This document shows positions 1-7,259 of a DNA stretch of 15,876 bases, piece after piece. The stretch lies in contig JAGLRI010000010.1 in NCBI GenBank assembly GCA_023136395.1, forward strand, positions 1-15,876. Direction: 5' to 3'. This stretch comes from Candidatus Bathyarchaeota archaeon. GTDB lineage: Archaea; Thermoproteota; Bathyarchaeia; Bathyarchaeales; Bathyarchaeaceae. Every line of letters starts with the position of its first letter. Position 1 is the stretch's first letter. Below the pieces are notes generated by a model, which was not told the origin of the DNA, did not search any database, and was given only the letters and a program-made list of their open reading frames with translations. Position numbers and translations under genes: made by a program.

Positions 1-59
1 GGTAGAGCAGCGGACTCATAAGCCGTTGGTCGTGGGTTCAAATCCCACCGGGCCCGCCA
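1..59 (+). tRNA. tRNA with CAU anticodon (elongator Met or Ile2), 5' part missing
   Basis: The window opens inside the D loop (GGTAGAGC) of a tRNA. The anticodon loop is 15-21 with CAT at 17-19. The T stem-loop is 32-48 (GTGGG, TTCAAAT, CCCAC). The 3' acceptor strand is 49-55, the discriminator is G56, and CCA is encoded at 57-59. The anticodon stem is G10-A14 with G22-T26; its last pair (tRNA positions 31-39) is an A-G mismatch. The anticodon stem lacks the GGG/CCC run of initiator tRNAs, so this is elongator Met, or Ile2 if C34 is modified to agmatidine. The missing 5' acceptor strand prevents a choice between them. Confidence 0.93.
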
Positions 60-76
60 ATTATTAGGGTCAGATA

Positions 77-94
77 CCACCGGGTCGCCCGTGG
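77..94 (+). other. hairpin downstream of the tRNA echoing its 3' end
   Basis: CCA-(C)-CGGG, loop TCG, CCCG-TGG forms a 7-bp stem with one bulged C, followed by T-rich sequence from about 101. The left side (CCACCGGG, 77-84) repeats the tRNA bases at 45-52, and CCCG recurs after a 3-nt insertion. It may be a tRNA terminator or processing hairpin, or a degenerate partial copy of the tRNA 3' end. The rest of 60-186 shows only AT-rich promoter-like sequence and a 10-nt direct repeat, CCTCTTTCAT, at 129-138 and 158-167. Confidence 0.35.
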
Positions 95-143
95 GCACGA
101 TTCTATTTACTTAATTACAAATTATATTCCTCTTTCATGGGCT

Positions 144-152
144 AATATTTTA
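144..152 (+). promoter_or_regulatory. candidate TATA box for korA
   Basis: AATATTTTA lies about 35-43 nt before the korA ATG, which would give a start site 10-15 nt before the gene. The match is AT-rich but not a strong consensus. It sits between the two copies of the CCTCTTTCAT direct repeat. Confidence 0.3.
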
Positions 153-186
153 AGCCTCCTCTTTCATAAACAATAAACGAGCTGAA

Positions 187-1929
187 ATGAAAAATAACGG
201 TCTTTCCTGGAAGATTGGTGGTGAAGCAGGTTACGGTATAATGACTACCGGACTTATCTTTGCGAAGATCTGTTCTAGGGCTGGTTTACACGTTTTTGAC
301 CACACTGAATATCCATCCCTCGTAAGGGGAGGTCACAATACCTATCAGGTTAGGGCTGATGCTGATGAGGTTTTTTCGATTTTTAGAAGCGTGGACTTGC
401 TTATAGCTCTTAACAAGGAAACTATTGACAAACATGTGGAGGAGTTGACATCCGGAGGAGGAATAATCTATGATGAGGAGAAAATTCCTTTAAGTAAAGA
501 TGATGTTGGAAGAAAGGATGTTACACTCTACCCTGTTCCATTAAATAAGCTTGCTGAAGAGTCTGGCGGAAGAAAAATAATGATAAACTCAGTTGCCTTA
601 GGCTCTTCAGTTGCACTTACCAATTTTAATTTTGAAATGCTTTCCGACGTTATACAAGATGTTTTTAAGAGAAAAACAAAGGAGACCATCCAATACAACA
701 TAAGAGCTGCAAGACTAGGCTACGATTACATCAAACGTACGCGCAAGGACAGGGAGAATATGATTGTGCTTAAATTGCCTAAGATTGATAGAAAACGAAT
801 GTTACTCACGGGTAACGAGGCTGTGAGTTTGGGGGCAATAAAAGCTGGATGTAAATTCTTTGCTGCTTACCCAATGACACCAGCCTCATCGATACTCCAT
901 TTTATGGCAGCACAAGAAAGAAAATTCGACATTGTTGTAAAGCATACCGAAGACGAGATCGCTGCTATAACCATGGTGATTGGGGCTAGTTTTGCAGGAG
1001 CAAGAGCTATGACCGCTACTTCTGGAGGAGGATTTTCTCTCATGTGTGAAGCTCTTGGCCTTGCGGCAATGACTGAAACTCCCTTTGTTGTCGTATTATG
1101 TCAGCGTCCCGGTCCTAGCACTGGGCTTCCCACTCGGACTGAGCAAGGAGACCTGAAGTTTGTGCTCAACGCTTCACAGGGAGATTTCCCAAGGTTTGTA
1201 ATTGCTCCTGGAGACGTTGAAGAATGTTTTTACAAAACTATCGAGGCTTTCAATCTTGCAGAGAAATATCAATGTCCAGTTATTACTATTCTTGACAAGT
1301 ATCTTTCAAGAAGTCACAAGACTACTGAGAAATTTATGAATAGAGTTGAGATAGATAGGGGATTACTGTTAAGTGATGAGGCGTTAGCAAAAATTCAGAA
1401 GTTTCAACGGTACGAATTCACTGAAACAGGAATCTCTCCAAGAACAATCCCTTCTCAAAAAGGGGGTATTTTTACCGCAACTGGAAACGAACATGATGAA
1501 ACAGGATATATTAGCGAGGATAAAACTGTAAGAATCAAAATGATGGACAAAAGGTTCAAAAAATTTGAACTAGCAGAAAAAGAAATACTCGAACCAAAAC
1601 TTTTTGGGTCAAAGGATGCAGAGGTGACAATAATATCTTGGGGGTCTACAAAGGGACCCATAAAAGAGGGTATAAAACTCCTAGATCGTGATGGAATAAA
1701 AGCAAATTTTCTTCAGATAATATACGTCAGTCCATTTCCAACAAATAAGGTATCCAAAATTATCGAGTCTTCTAAGAAAACAGTGATCGTAGAGAATAAC
1801 AAAACAGCACAAATGGCTGGTTTGATAAGAGAGAAAACCGGAGAAGAAATTGAGCATAAGATTCTGAAATATGATGGTAGACAATTTTATCCAACCGAGA
1901 TTTATCAGCTGGTGAAGGAGGTTTTATAA
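187..1929 (+). CDS. korA: 2-oxoacid:ferredoxin oxidoreductase, fused gamma-alpha subunit
   Basis: This is the large subunit of an enzyme that oxidatively decarboxylates 2-oxoacids to acyl-CoA and reduces ferredoxin in the cytoplasm. The 580-residue length is usual for the fused gamma-alpha form. Residues about 9-185 are the gamma domain (GGEAGYG near the start, then RGGHN). From about 200 comes the alpha pyrimidine-binding domain with YPMTPASS at 228-235, equivalent to the YPITPxS motif. The C-terminal part has the family motif WGSTKGPI and then SPFP. The ATG at 187 has no strong Shine-Dalgarno. korB starts one base after the stop codon, behind a GGAGGT at 1917-1922 inside korA, so the two are one operon. 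No delta (ferredoxin) subunit follows, as in the two-subunit enzymes of Sulfolobus. Substrate choice (2-oxoglutarate or broad) cannot be read from sequence alone. Confidence 0.93.
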   Translation: MKNNGLSWKIGGEAGYGIMTTGLIFAKICSRAGLHVFDHTEYPSLVRGGHNTYQVRADADEVFSIFRSVDLLIALNKETIDKHVEELTSGGGIIYDEEKIPLSKDDVGRKDVTLYPVPLNKLAEESGGRKIMINSVALGSSVALTNFNFEMLSDVIQDVFKRKTKETIQYNIRAARLGYDYIKRTRKDRENMIVLKLPKIDRKRMLLTGNEAVSLGAIKAGCKFFAAYPMTPASSILHFMAAQERKFDIVVKHTEDEIAAITMVIGASFAGARAMTATSGGGFSLMCEALGLAAMTETPFVVVLCQRPGPSTGLPTRTEQGDLKFVLNASQGDFPRFVIAPGDVEECFYKTIEAFNLAEKYQCPVITILDKYLSRSHKTTEKFMNRVEIDRGLLLSDEALAKIQKFQRYEFTETGISPRTIPSQKGGIFTATGNEHDETGYISEDKTVRIKMMDKRFKKFELAEKEILEPKLFGSKDAEVTIISWGSTKGPIKEGIKLLDRDGIKANFLQIIYVSPFPTNKVSKIIESSKKTVIVENNKTAQMAGLIREKTGEEIEHKILKYDGRQFYPTEIYQLVKEVL

Positions 1930-1930
1930 A

Positions 1931-2788
1931 ATGGTTACATTAAACGACCTAAAAACCATTGGACAACCTAACTGGTGTCCCGGCTGTGGAAACTTTCCCA
2001 TCTGGCATGCCCTGAAGAGTGCTATTGTTGAAACAAATCTTGAGCCTCATAATGTTGTTATTTTTTCCGGAATTGGATGTTCTTCAAAGATGCCCCACTG
2101 GATTAACACATACGGGTTTCATAGTATTCATGGCAGACCCTTACCCGTTGCTACTGGAGCAAGATTAGCCAACAACAATTTGACAGTAATTGCGGTTGGA
2201 GGAGACGGCGACGGATATGGAATAGGAATCGGCCATTTCATACACGCCATGAGAAGAAACATAAACATAACCTACATCGTCACCAACAACCAAGTCTATG
2301 GTCTAACAACAGGGCAGACATCCCCAACTAGCGATAAAGGATTCGCAACAAAATCAACACCAACAGGAGTGATCGAAATGCCGATAAACCCTATCGCCTT
2401 AGCGGTAACTACTGGATCAACTTATATTTCTAGAGGCTTCTCGAAAGAGATGAAACACCTCACGAAATTGATAGTAGAAGGTGTGAAACATGAAGGATTC
2501 GCGCTTATAGACGTGTTGCAACCTTGTGTCACATTCAATCGCAAAAACACATATGAATGGTTTTCAGAAAGAGTTTACAAGCTGGAAGAAACAGATCACG
2601 ATGTTACAGATAAACAAGCAGCATTCCAAAAATCGTTGGAATTTAATAACCGTATTCCCATAGGTCTTTTTTACAAAGAAACTAAACCAACATACGAGGA
2701 CGAACTACCGCAAATAAAAGACATTCCTTTAATAAAACATAGAATTGAAGACATCGACATAAGAGCTCTTATGGATGAATTTGTTTAA
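1931..2788 (+). CDS. korB: 2-oxoacid:ferredoxin oxidoreductase, beta subunit
   Basis: This is the thiamine-pyrophosphate and iron-sulfur subunit partnering korA. The TPP/Mg motif GDGD is at residues 91-94, followed by NNQVYGLTTGQ at 119-129. Cysteines 16, 19, 50 and 199 occupy the four positions that ligate the single [4Fe-4S] cluster in archaeal two-subunit enzymes. The 285-residue length is normal. The start is fixed by GGAGGT at 1917-1922, nine nt after GGAGG to the ATG, and the gene is one base from the korA stop. Together the two genes look complete and functional. The pair could make succinyl-CoA or act on several 2-oxoacids. Confidence 0.94.
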   Translation: MVTLNDLKTIGQPNWCPGCGNFPIWHALKSAIVETNLEPHNVVIFSGIGCSSKMPHWINTYGFHSIHGRPLPVATGARLANNNLTVIAVGGDGDGYGIGIGHFIHAMRRNINITYIVTNNQVYGLTTGQTSPTSDKGFATKSTPTGVIEMPINPIALAVTTGSTYISRGFSKEMKHLTKLIVEGVKHEGFALIDVLQPCVTFNRKNTYEWFSERVYKLEETDHDVTDKQAAFQKSLEFNNRIPIGLFYKETKPTYEDELPQIKDIPLIKHRIEDIDIRALMDEFV

Positions 2789-2810
2789 CCCCTTAATGAA
2801 AAAGGAATCG

Positions 2811-2816
2811 TTTATA
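2811..2816 (+). promoter_or_regulatory. TATA box for the small Cys-rich ORF
   Basis: TTTATA, preceded by a purine-rich AAGGAATCG, is centred about 25 nt before the GTG at 2839. That is the archaeal TATA-to-start-site distance, so the transcript would begin at or next to the start codon (leaderless). Confidence 0.4.
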
Positions 2817-2838
2817 TGAGAAAATAGAAAATATTATT

Positions 2839-3018
2839 GTGGAGAGAGTAACTTTGCCTGAAACCTTGGAGAAGATTTTGAAAGATAGCGGTTGTTGCGA
2901 CATGTGCAAAGGATATTTCGAATGTGATTGCCCAAAAAACTTCGAGAATGGACCAAAAAAGCTCCAGATGGATATGACGAGAATGGACTACGACTTAAAT
3001 CTGTCTGGTGGAGCTTAA
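2839..3018 (+). CDS. small cysteine-rich protein, function unknown
   Basis: A 59-codon frame starts at GTG 2839 and ends at TAA 3016-3018. It has a short helix-like N-terminus (LPETLEKILKDSG), then Cys 19, 20, 23, 29 and 31 in the pattern CCxxC-x5-CxC, which suggests a metal site. There is no Shine-Dalgarno, but a TATA box at 2811-2816 sits at the spacing for a leaderless message. The tail after Cys31 is Met/Asp-rich. A one-base slip in the A6 run at 2933-2938 would instead join the cysteines to a Trp-containing tail read in another frame, so a frameshift here is possible. I do not recognise a family. It lies between korB and the transporter and is not obviously linked to either. Confidence 0.45.
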   Translation: MERVTLPETLEKILKDSGCCDMCKGYFECDCPKNFENGPKKLQMDMTRMDYDLNLSGGA

Positions 3019-3052
3019 ACAACCATTTAAGAAGAATTGTTTTTTCACAATA

Positions 3053-3249
3053 CTATAACTCGCAGAGAACATTTTTTGCATCCTCTACTTCATCCTTTTA
3101 TTGTGAATTTCCTCTGGCTTCCACCCCTCCACAAGATACTTATAAAGTACAATACTTGGTCCCTACCTCACCTTCTCCAACTTAGCCCTCAATTTCTTTA
3201 ATGTCTCAAGTTTGAGATAAAGAACTCTACATACCCAGAATCTTTTTAA
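3053..3249 (-). pseudogene. decayed minus-strand coding fragment
   Basis: Reading the minus strand from about 3249 gives a coding-like frame with a charged helix (LETLKKLRAKLEKVR), an in-frame TAG at 3163-3165, then VLYKYLVEGWKPEEIHNK. A one-base slip in the AATAAAA run near 3097 continues it as DEVEDAKNVLCEL to a TAG at 3053-3055. No start codon is visible at the upstream end. The composition (Glu, Lys, Leu) is protein-like, whereas the opposite strand reads as Ser/Thr/Pro-rich. This looks like a remnant with one stop and one frameshift, and I do not recognise the family. It fills most of the gap between the Cys-rich ORF and the transporter. Confidence 0.3.
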
Positions 3250-3250
3250 T
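3243..3250 (+). promoter_or_regulatory. TATA box for the MFS gene
   Basis: TTTTTAAT lies 30-37 nt before the ATG at 3280, which predicts a start site near 3272 and a very short leader. A GTGA just before the ATG is a weak Shine-Dalgarno. Confidence 0.35.
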
Positions 3251-3279
3251 TAAAGACTAAACTCATGGAGTTGTGAAAG

Positions 3280-4487
3280 ATGCAAATACAACGAATGATC
3301 CACTACCTACGTCGTTTCACAGGTTTCCCTAGAGATATCAAACTTCTCCTCTTCTATTCATCAACCGTTCTCATAAGCGTTGGTTTATCAAACGTCATTA
3401 TGTCTCTTTATCTGAAAAGTTTGGATTACGATCCCTCCGCGATCGGAATCTTATTTAGCATATCCACAATTACTTCTGCAATCTTAACAATTCCTGGAGG
3501 TATCTTAGCCGACCGCTACGGAAAGAAAAAAACTCTGATAGTAAGTACCATGGCTTATCTTTTGTCCTTCATTGTTTATGCCACATTCACGAACTTTAAC
3601 CTACTCTGCTTAGCTTCTTTTCTAAACGGATTTTCTTTTGGAACTTACAACGCTCCCTTCATCGCTCTCCTCACAGAAAGAACTCACAACAAGAAAAGGA
3701 GCTACGTCTTCAGTTTCAACTCCTTTATAATGAACTTCAGTATGATTGCTGGAAATCTCTTGGCAGGGACAGCGGATATCTTAAAATCTAAGCTACATCT
3801 CACTGCCAGTTTTTCCTACAGAATATTTTTTTGGGTAGGAGCTGTCTTCATCTTAGCATCCCTCTTACCCCTCATTCTGATGGAGGAAGACACTGGTTAC
3901 ACAAAGAAACGAACTAAGATCTTAAACATAAAATCGTGGCGAGTTATATGGATGTTCTCTTCTGTCAACGCCCTGATTGGCTTCGGAGCTGGTTTCTTTA
4001 TTCCTCTTCTTCCGTTGTACATGAATCTGAGATTTCAAGCCTCAGGCGCCCTTATAGCAACATTGCTCGCAGTATCAAATGTATTGATGGGTATTGCATT
4101 TCTCGCTTCCCCGAAAATGGTCGACGTTATAGGAAACGTCAAAACGATCACCTCACGCAAGGTCTGTCCGTTATACCCCTTCTATTAATCCCAACTTCAC
4201 AAAATTTTGTAATGGCTGCCTTCTTTTACACAATCAGATCAGCATTAATGAATATGTCTTCTCCCGTATTCACTTCCTATATGATGGGTGCTGTTTCAAA
4301 AGAGGAAATGGCATCCGTTGCAGGCATCACTGCAACGGCTTGGAACGGATCCACCGCAATCAGCACAATTATCTCAGGATATATAATGAATGTGATAGTT
4401 GACATTCCTGTATACCTCTGTGGTGTCTTCTATATACTCTCGACAACTTTATTTTACATCTTCTTTAGAACCCATGAGACTCAATGA
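3280..4487 (+). pseudogene. MFS transporter interrupted by a single frameshift
   Basis: This encodes a major facilitator superfamily permease of about 402 residues, split between two frames. The first frame (3280-4188, 302 residues) carries the N-terminal six-helix half with the loop 2-3 motif GGILADRYGKKK at residues 73-84 and the start of the second half. The second frame supplies the last helices from about 4160 to 4487. The reading switches between ...GNVKTIT and LTQGLSVIPLLLIP near 4155-4165. Adding one base in ATCACCTCACG (for example CC to CCC) makes 1209 nt, an exact multiple of three, and restores a normal-length protein. Both halves read as undamaged membrane protein, so this is a recent mutation or a sequencing or assembly error. 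The substrate is unknown. It converges with the tautomerase gene. Confidence 0.85.
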
Positions 4488-4507
4488 AAGACTTCAAAAA
4501 CTTTGTC

Positions 4508-4696
4508 TTAATGACTTATTTTTGAAGCTTGTTCTCCTCTCATACCCCAATTACTTTTAGGTATATCGTGAATAATTATGGTTAGATGGTCCGGCTTTAC
4601 TCCAATTTCCTCAAAAATCTTAGTTATGTTCTTGATCAGTTTCTCCTTCTGTTTCTCAGTTCGACCTTCCCACATTTCAATTCGAACTACTGGCAT
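4508..4696 (-). CDS. 4-oxalocrotonate tautomerase family protein
   Basis: This is a 62-residue tautomerase monomer, the length of classical 4-oxalocrotonate tautomerase. I start it at ATG 4696 so that Pro becomes residue 1 after Met removal, as the catalysis requires. GGTGA at 4702-4706, five nt before the ATG, supports this; the upstream TTG at 4708 overlaps that motif. Numbering from Pro1, Arg11 is kept (MWEGRTEKQK) and the C-terminal WGMRGEQASK matches the family FGIGGELASK with Trp for Phe50. The position of Arg39 holds Thr (HLTIII for SVRVII), so the substrate is probably not 4-oxalocrotonate. It lies 69 nt after the lysine-dehydrogenase-like gene and probably has its own promoter. Confidence 0.85.
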   Translation of the reverse strand: MPVVRIEMWEGRTEKQKEKLIKNITKIFEEIGVKPDHLTIIIHDIPKSNWGMRGEQASKISH

Positions 4697-4726
4697 GTCT
4701 TTCACCAAATTTAAAATCTTTTTTTC

Positions 4727-4741
4727 TGTTTTAAATTTAAA
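4727..4741 (-). promoter_or_regulatory. candidate TATA region for the tautomerase gene
   Basis: On the minus strand this reads AGTTTAAATTTAAAA. It would place a start site near 4708-4712, leaving a leader of about 15 nt that contains GGTGA. Suggestive only, because the whole gap is AT-rich. Confidence 0.3.
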
Positions 4742-4765
4742 CTATTTAATAATTGCCTATTTTTA

Positions 4766-5911
4766 CTAATTCATTCTCTCGTTTTTTTCCTCTATTTTTA
4801 TTCCTCTTTTTCTAAGCTCTGTCATAATTTTTTTAAACAGCTTTCCGTTCATTCCAAGCCTCTCCGGAGGTACTACTCCCTTCTCCTCTATCACTTTTTT
4901 AGCTAGAAGCTGAACTATGATGGAAGCTGTGTATGCTGTGGTTCTCCCCATAGCGGTTACTCTTTTAGTATCATCGTAAAGATCAAGAAGATGATACGTG
5001 TATAAAATTCGAGAATTTTCTTTCACACCTCTCACCTTTACATTCATTAGCACCATATCCCTAATATCCGGTAAATTCAGTTTCTGTTCTAATATCTTAC
5101 TTGTAAGTTCGCGTGGAGATATGTTGCTCCCCTTAATCTTTTTCTCATCGAAGAAGCCTAGATCTTTTAACAACCTTATTTTCTCAGCGTGGCCCGGATA
5201 CCTCAATGTCTTTTCCCACATATTTCGGACACCTTTTATGGTGCTGTGTAATGTTCTTACTCCATCCGTGTAAAACGCTTCAAGCTTTCCAACACCTGGA
5301 AATTCTATATGTTCCAGACCATTCAAAGCTTCCTCCTCAACAAGCTTACTGTCTTTTACTATTCTCACTTTTCTTATGTACTCCTCTAGAAGATCCTCCA
5401 CACACCAAGTTACTTTATAATTTAGAGGTGCGATACGCTTCTCTGGAATACCACCAACCAGTACGACGACTTCCTCAATCTGATCAAGTAAAGTGCAAGC
5501 CCTTCCCACTAGTATATTGCTTAACCCTGGCGCTACTCCACAATCCGGAATAACGGTTACTCCTGCCATAAGAGCCTCTTTATTCAATGTTAATGGATCC
5601 TCTGCCATGAAAGAGAGATCAACCATGTCTACACCCGCTTCCACACAAGCTTTAACGGTTTTATATCCAATTCTACCCGGAGCAAGCCCTACCGCCAGAT
5701 CAAAATTCTTAAGCGTGTAAACGAGCCTAGAATATTCGGAAGCATCCAATTGAATGCCTTCAACATTATTTTTACCTATGGTGTCTGCAACTTTTTCAAT
5801 TCTTTTCTTATCTCCATCTGAAACAACTATGGTTGAGGAAGGCATTAATTCAGCTAGATCCTTAGCCAAAACTGAACCTATATACCCGCAACCAATAGTG
5901 AGTATTCTCAA
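4766..5911 (-). CDS. lysine 6-dehydrogenase-like protein (saccharopine dehydrogenase family)
   Basis: This is an NAD(P)-dependent dehydrogenase of the saccharopine dehydrogenase family. The N-terminal Rossmann domain has GCGYIG at residues 7-12. The middle carries VIPDCGVAPGLSN and LVGGIP, then LEAFYTDGVRTL, YPGHAEK and, near the C-terminus, VTAMGRTTAYT. These blocks match bacterial lysine 6-dehydrogenase (lysine to delta-1-piperideine-6-carboxylate) as I remember that family. At 381 residues the length agrees. I choose TTG 5911 as the start: AGGTGA (5916-5921) is five nt upstream, and it contains the earlier possible GTG (5918-5920). A saccharopine- or carboxynorspermidine-type substrate is the main alternative. 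The tautomerase gene follows on the same strand. Confidence 0.8.
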   Translation of the reverse strand: MRILTIGCGYIGSVLAKDLAELMPSSTIVVSDGDKKRIEKVADTIGKNNVEGIQLDASEYSRLVYTLKNFDLAVGLAPGRIGYKTVKACVEAGVDMVDLSFMAEDPLTLNKEALMAGVTVIPDCGVAPGLSNILVGRACTLLDQIEEVVVLVGGIPEKRIAPLNYKVTWCVEDLLEEYIRKVRIVKDSKLVEEEALNGLEHIEFPGVGKLEAFYTDGVRTLHSTIKGVRNMWEKTLRYPGHAEKIRLLKDLGFFDEKKIKGSNISPRELTSKILEQKLNLPDIRDMVLMNVKVRGVKENSRILYTYHLLDLYDDTKRVTAMGRTTAYTASIIVQLLAKKVIEEKGVVPPERLGMNGKLFKKIMTELRKRGIKIEEKNERMN

Positions 5912-5998
5912 ATTATTCACCTACAAGAGTTCCTAAATCTCTGTTATCTTCTGAAATATATTCTTTATATCAATAAGTGAATACCTTAAAGATTTAAC

Positions 5999-6187
5999 TC
6001 AGAATCTAAAATGCATGTATTTTGAAGCGAGTTCTAAAACTCCAAAAATGGATAATGCAAACCCAAGTATGATTAAAAGCATACTGAAAGGATTTTCCGT
6101 AACCGTGGATAAGGAAACAAGAATTAATCCCGTGATCAGAACAGAGATTCCTCGAATTCTAATGATTCTTGTAATACGTCTCTTCAA
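5999..6187 (-). CDS. small two-helix membrane protein
   Basis: This is a 62-residue protein with a very basic N-terminus (KRRITRIIRIR), a hydrophobic segment at about 13-29, a short loop (TVTENPF), a second segment at about 34-53, and a short tail ending KYMHFRF. The positive N-terminus predicts both ends inside the cell. It starts at TTG 6187, seven nt after a good GGAG (TGAGGAGATTGGC on the minus strand), which argues that the ORF is real despite its size. It is upstream of and co-directional with the lysine-dehydrogenase-like gene across an 87-nt gap that holds a TATA-like GATATAAAG. I do not recognise a family. Confidence 0.6.
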   Translation of the reverse strand: MKRRITRIIRIRGISVLITGLILVSLSTVTENPFSMLLIILGFALSIFGVLELASKYMHFRF

Positions 6188-6314
6188 GCCAATCTCCTCA
6201 AACTTAATAGACTACACAATTAATAATTTTTATCTAGTTTTTAGAGATTATCTTTCTTTCCCTATAACGTTCTAATGCTCCTTTTCTTTTCTCATTTCAT
6301 TGAAGAAAAAGGGG

Positions 6315-7172
6315 TTAATCGATTAGAGCAGTCGGCTCTATATGATCTGGAGGCTTAAACTTGACAGTTGCAGATTTTAAACTCTCCCCCACAATTTTTG
6401 GATATAATTTGCCAAGATCGTATCTCTCCGCTCCTACTAAGTGACGAATTCTTTCTGGTTTAAATCCCATAATCCTAGCCATGGTGGCGTCTACTGATAC
6501 TGGTTTTTTTCCAGCAATAATAGTGTTTACGCGTCTTGGTCTACCATGTATTACTCCCTCTAAACCCACAATCGCATCGACAATGCAAAGATCAGGCCTT
6601 ATGAGCCTGTTTAAGTCTATGATAACATCGTTAATGTTGGGATGATAGAATGTTTGATCCTTCCTTGGAAGAAGACCAAAAAGATTCTTTAAAACTCCAG
6701 TTACTAGGGTTAATCGATGGGTTTTCGCTACTGCTACTGAGATGAAGTATTTGGGTTCAGTTAAAACTTTAGGGAGCTCTGGATTCTTGAAGTAAAAGCC
6801 GTCAAATTTAATCTTTACACAAGGGGACCTACTAAGGTTAATTAAAGACACATCAAAACCTAAATTCCCTAATCTTTCCATAAGACTTTTATACCCAAGC
6901 TTTTCGAAAGCTTCATCCACGAATTTACTTCCACTGTCCGACTCAACGATCCTTATCGATAGATTCTTATCTTCCTTAAGAACTAGCTTTATTAAAGCCT
7001 CAACTAATTTTACATTAGTGGTAGCGACTCCTGTCTCATCAACAGATGTACAGAGATTGGGTTTTATTATTACAGGAGATTTTATTTCACCGAAACTCCC
7101 TAACAGTGAGATAGCTTTTTTAAGTGTCTCATCGAGATCACCATAATGCTTTACTAAAGCGACGGATTCCAC
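6315..7172 (-). CDS. DUF362 domain-containing protein
   Basis: This 285-residue protein has the DUF362 signatures: VIIKPNLC near residues 34-41, VESDSG near 88, AVAKTHRLTLVTGVLKN in the middle, then LCIVDAIVGLEG and GKKPVSVDATMARIMGF. The ferredoxin-like C-terminal extension seen in some members is absent. The family's biochemical role is not settled; members are often annotated as iron-sulfur proteins. The start is GTG 7172 behind a weak AAGGGA. Just past the stop the minus strand reads CCCCTTTTTCTTC (6302-6312), a plausible T-rich terminator. The gene follows the TIGR00725 gene by 87 nt, and nothing visible links their functions. Confidence 0.83.
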   Translation of the reverse strand: MESVALVKHYGDLDETLKKAISLLGSFGEIKSPVIIKPNLCTSVDETGVATTNVKLVEALIKLVLKEDKNLSIRIVESDSGSKFVDEAFEKLGYKSLMERLGNLGFDVSLINLSRSPCVKIKFDGFYFKNPELPKVLTEPKYFISVAVAKTHRLTLVTGVLKNLFGLLPRKDQTFYHPNINDVIIDLNRLIRPDLCIVDAIVGLEGVIHGRPRRVNTIIAGKKPVSVDATMARIMGFKPERIRHLVGAERYDLGKLYPKIVGESLKSATVKFKPPDHIEPTALID

Positions 7173-7259
7173 TCTGATTCCCTTCTTTTTCTAATATGAG
7201 TCACTCAATTAAGTATTATTGGCTAAAGTAAATACGTGAAACTGAGTAGTTTATTATGA

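Noticed and set aside
3163..3165. In-frame TAG in the minus-strand remnant as a pyrrolysine codon
   Set aside because: The same remnant also needs a frameshift and has no start codon, so decay is the simpler explanation. No pyl genes are in the window.
2928..3185. 85-codon plus-strand frame overlapping the Cys-rich ORF, starting at TTG
   Set aside because: Its second half is Ser/Thr/Pro-rich and mirrors the minus-strand coding-like stretch. It has no ribosome site. Only its first part could be real, through a frameshift from the Cys-rich ORF.
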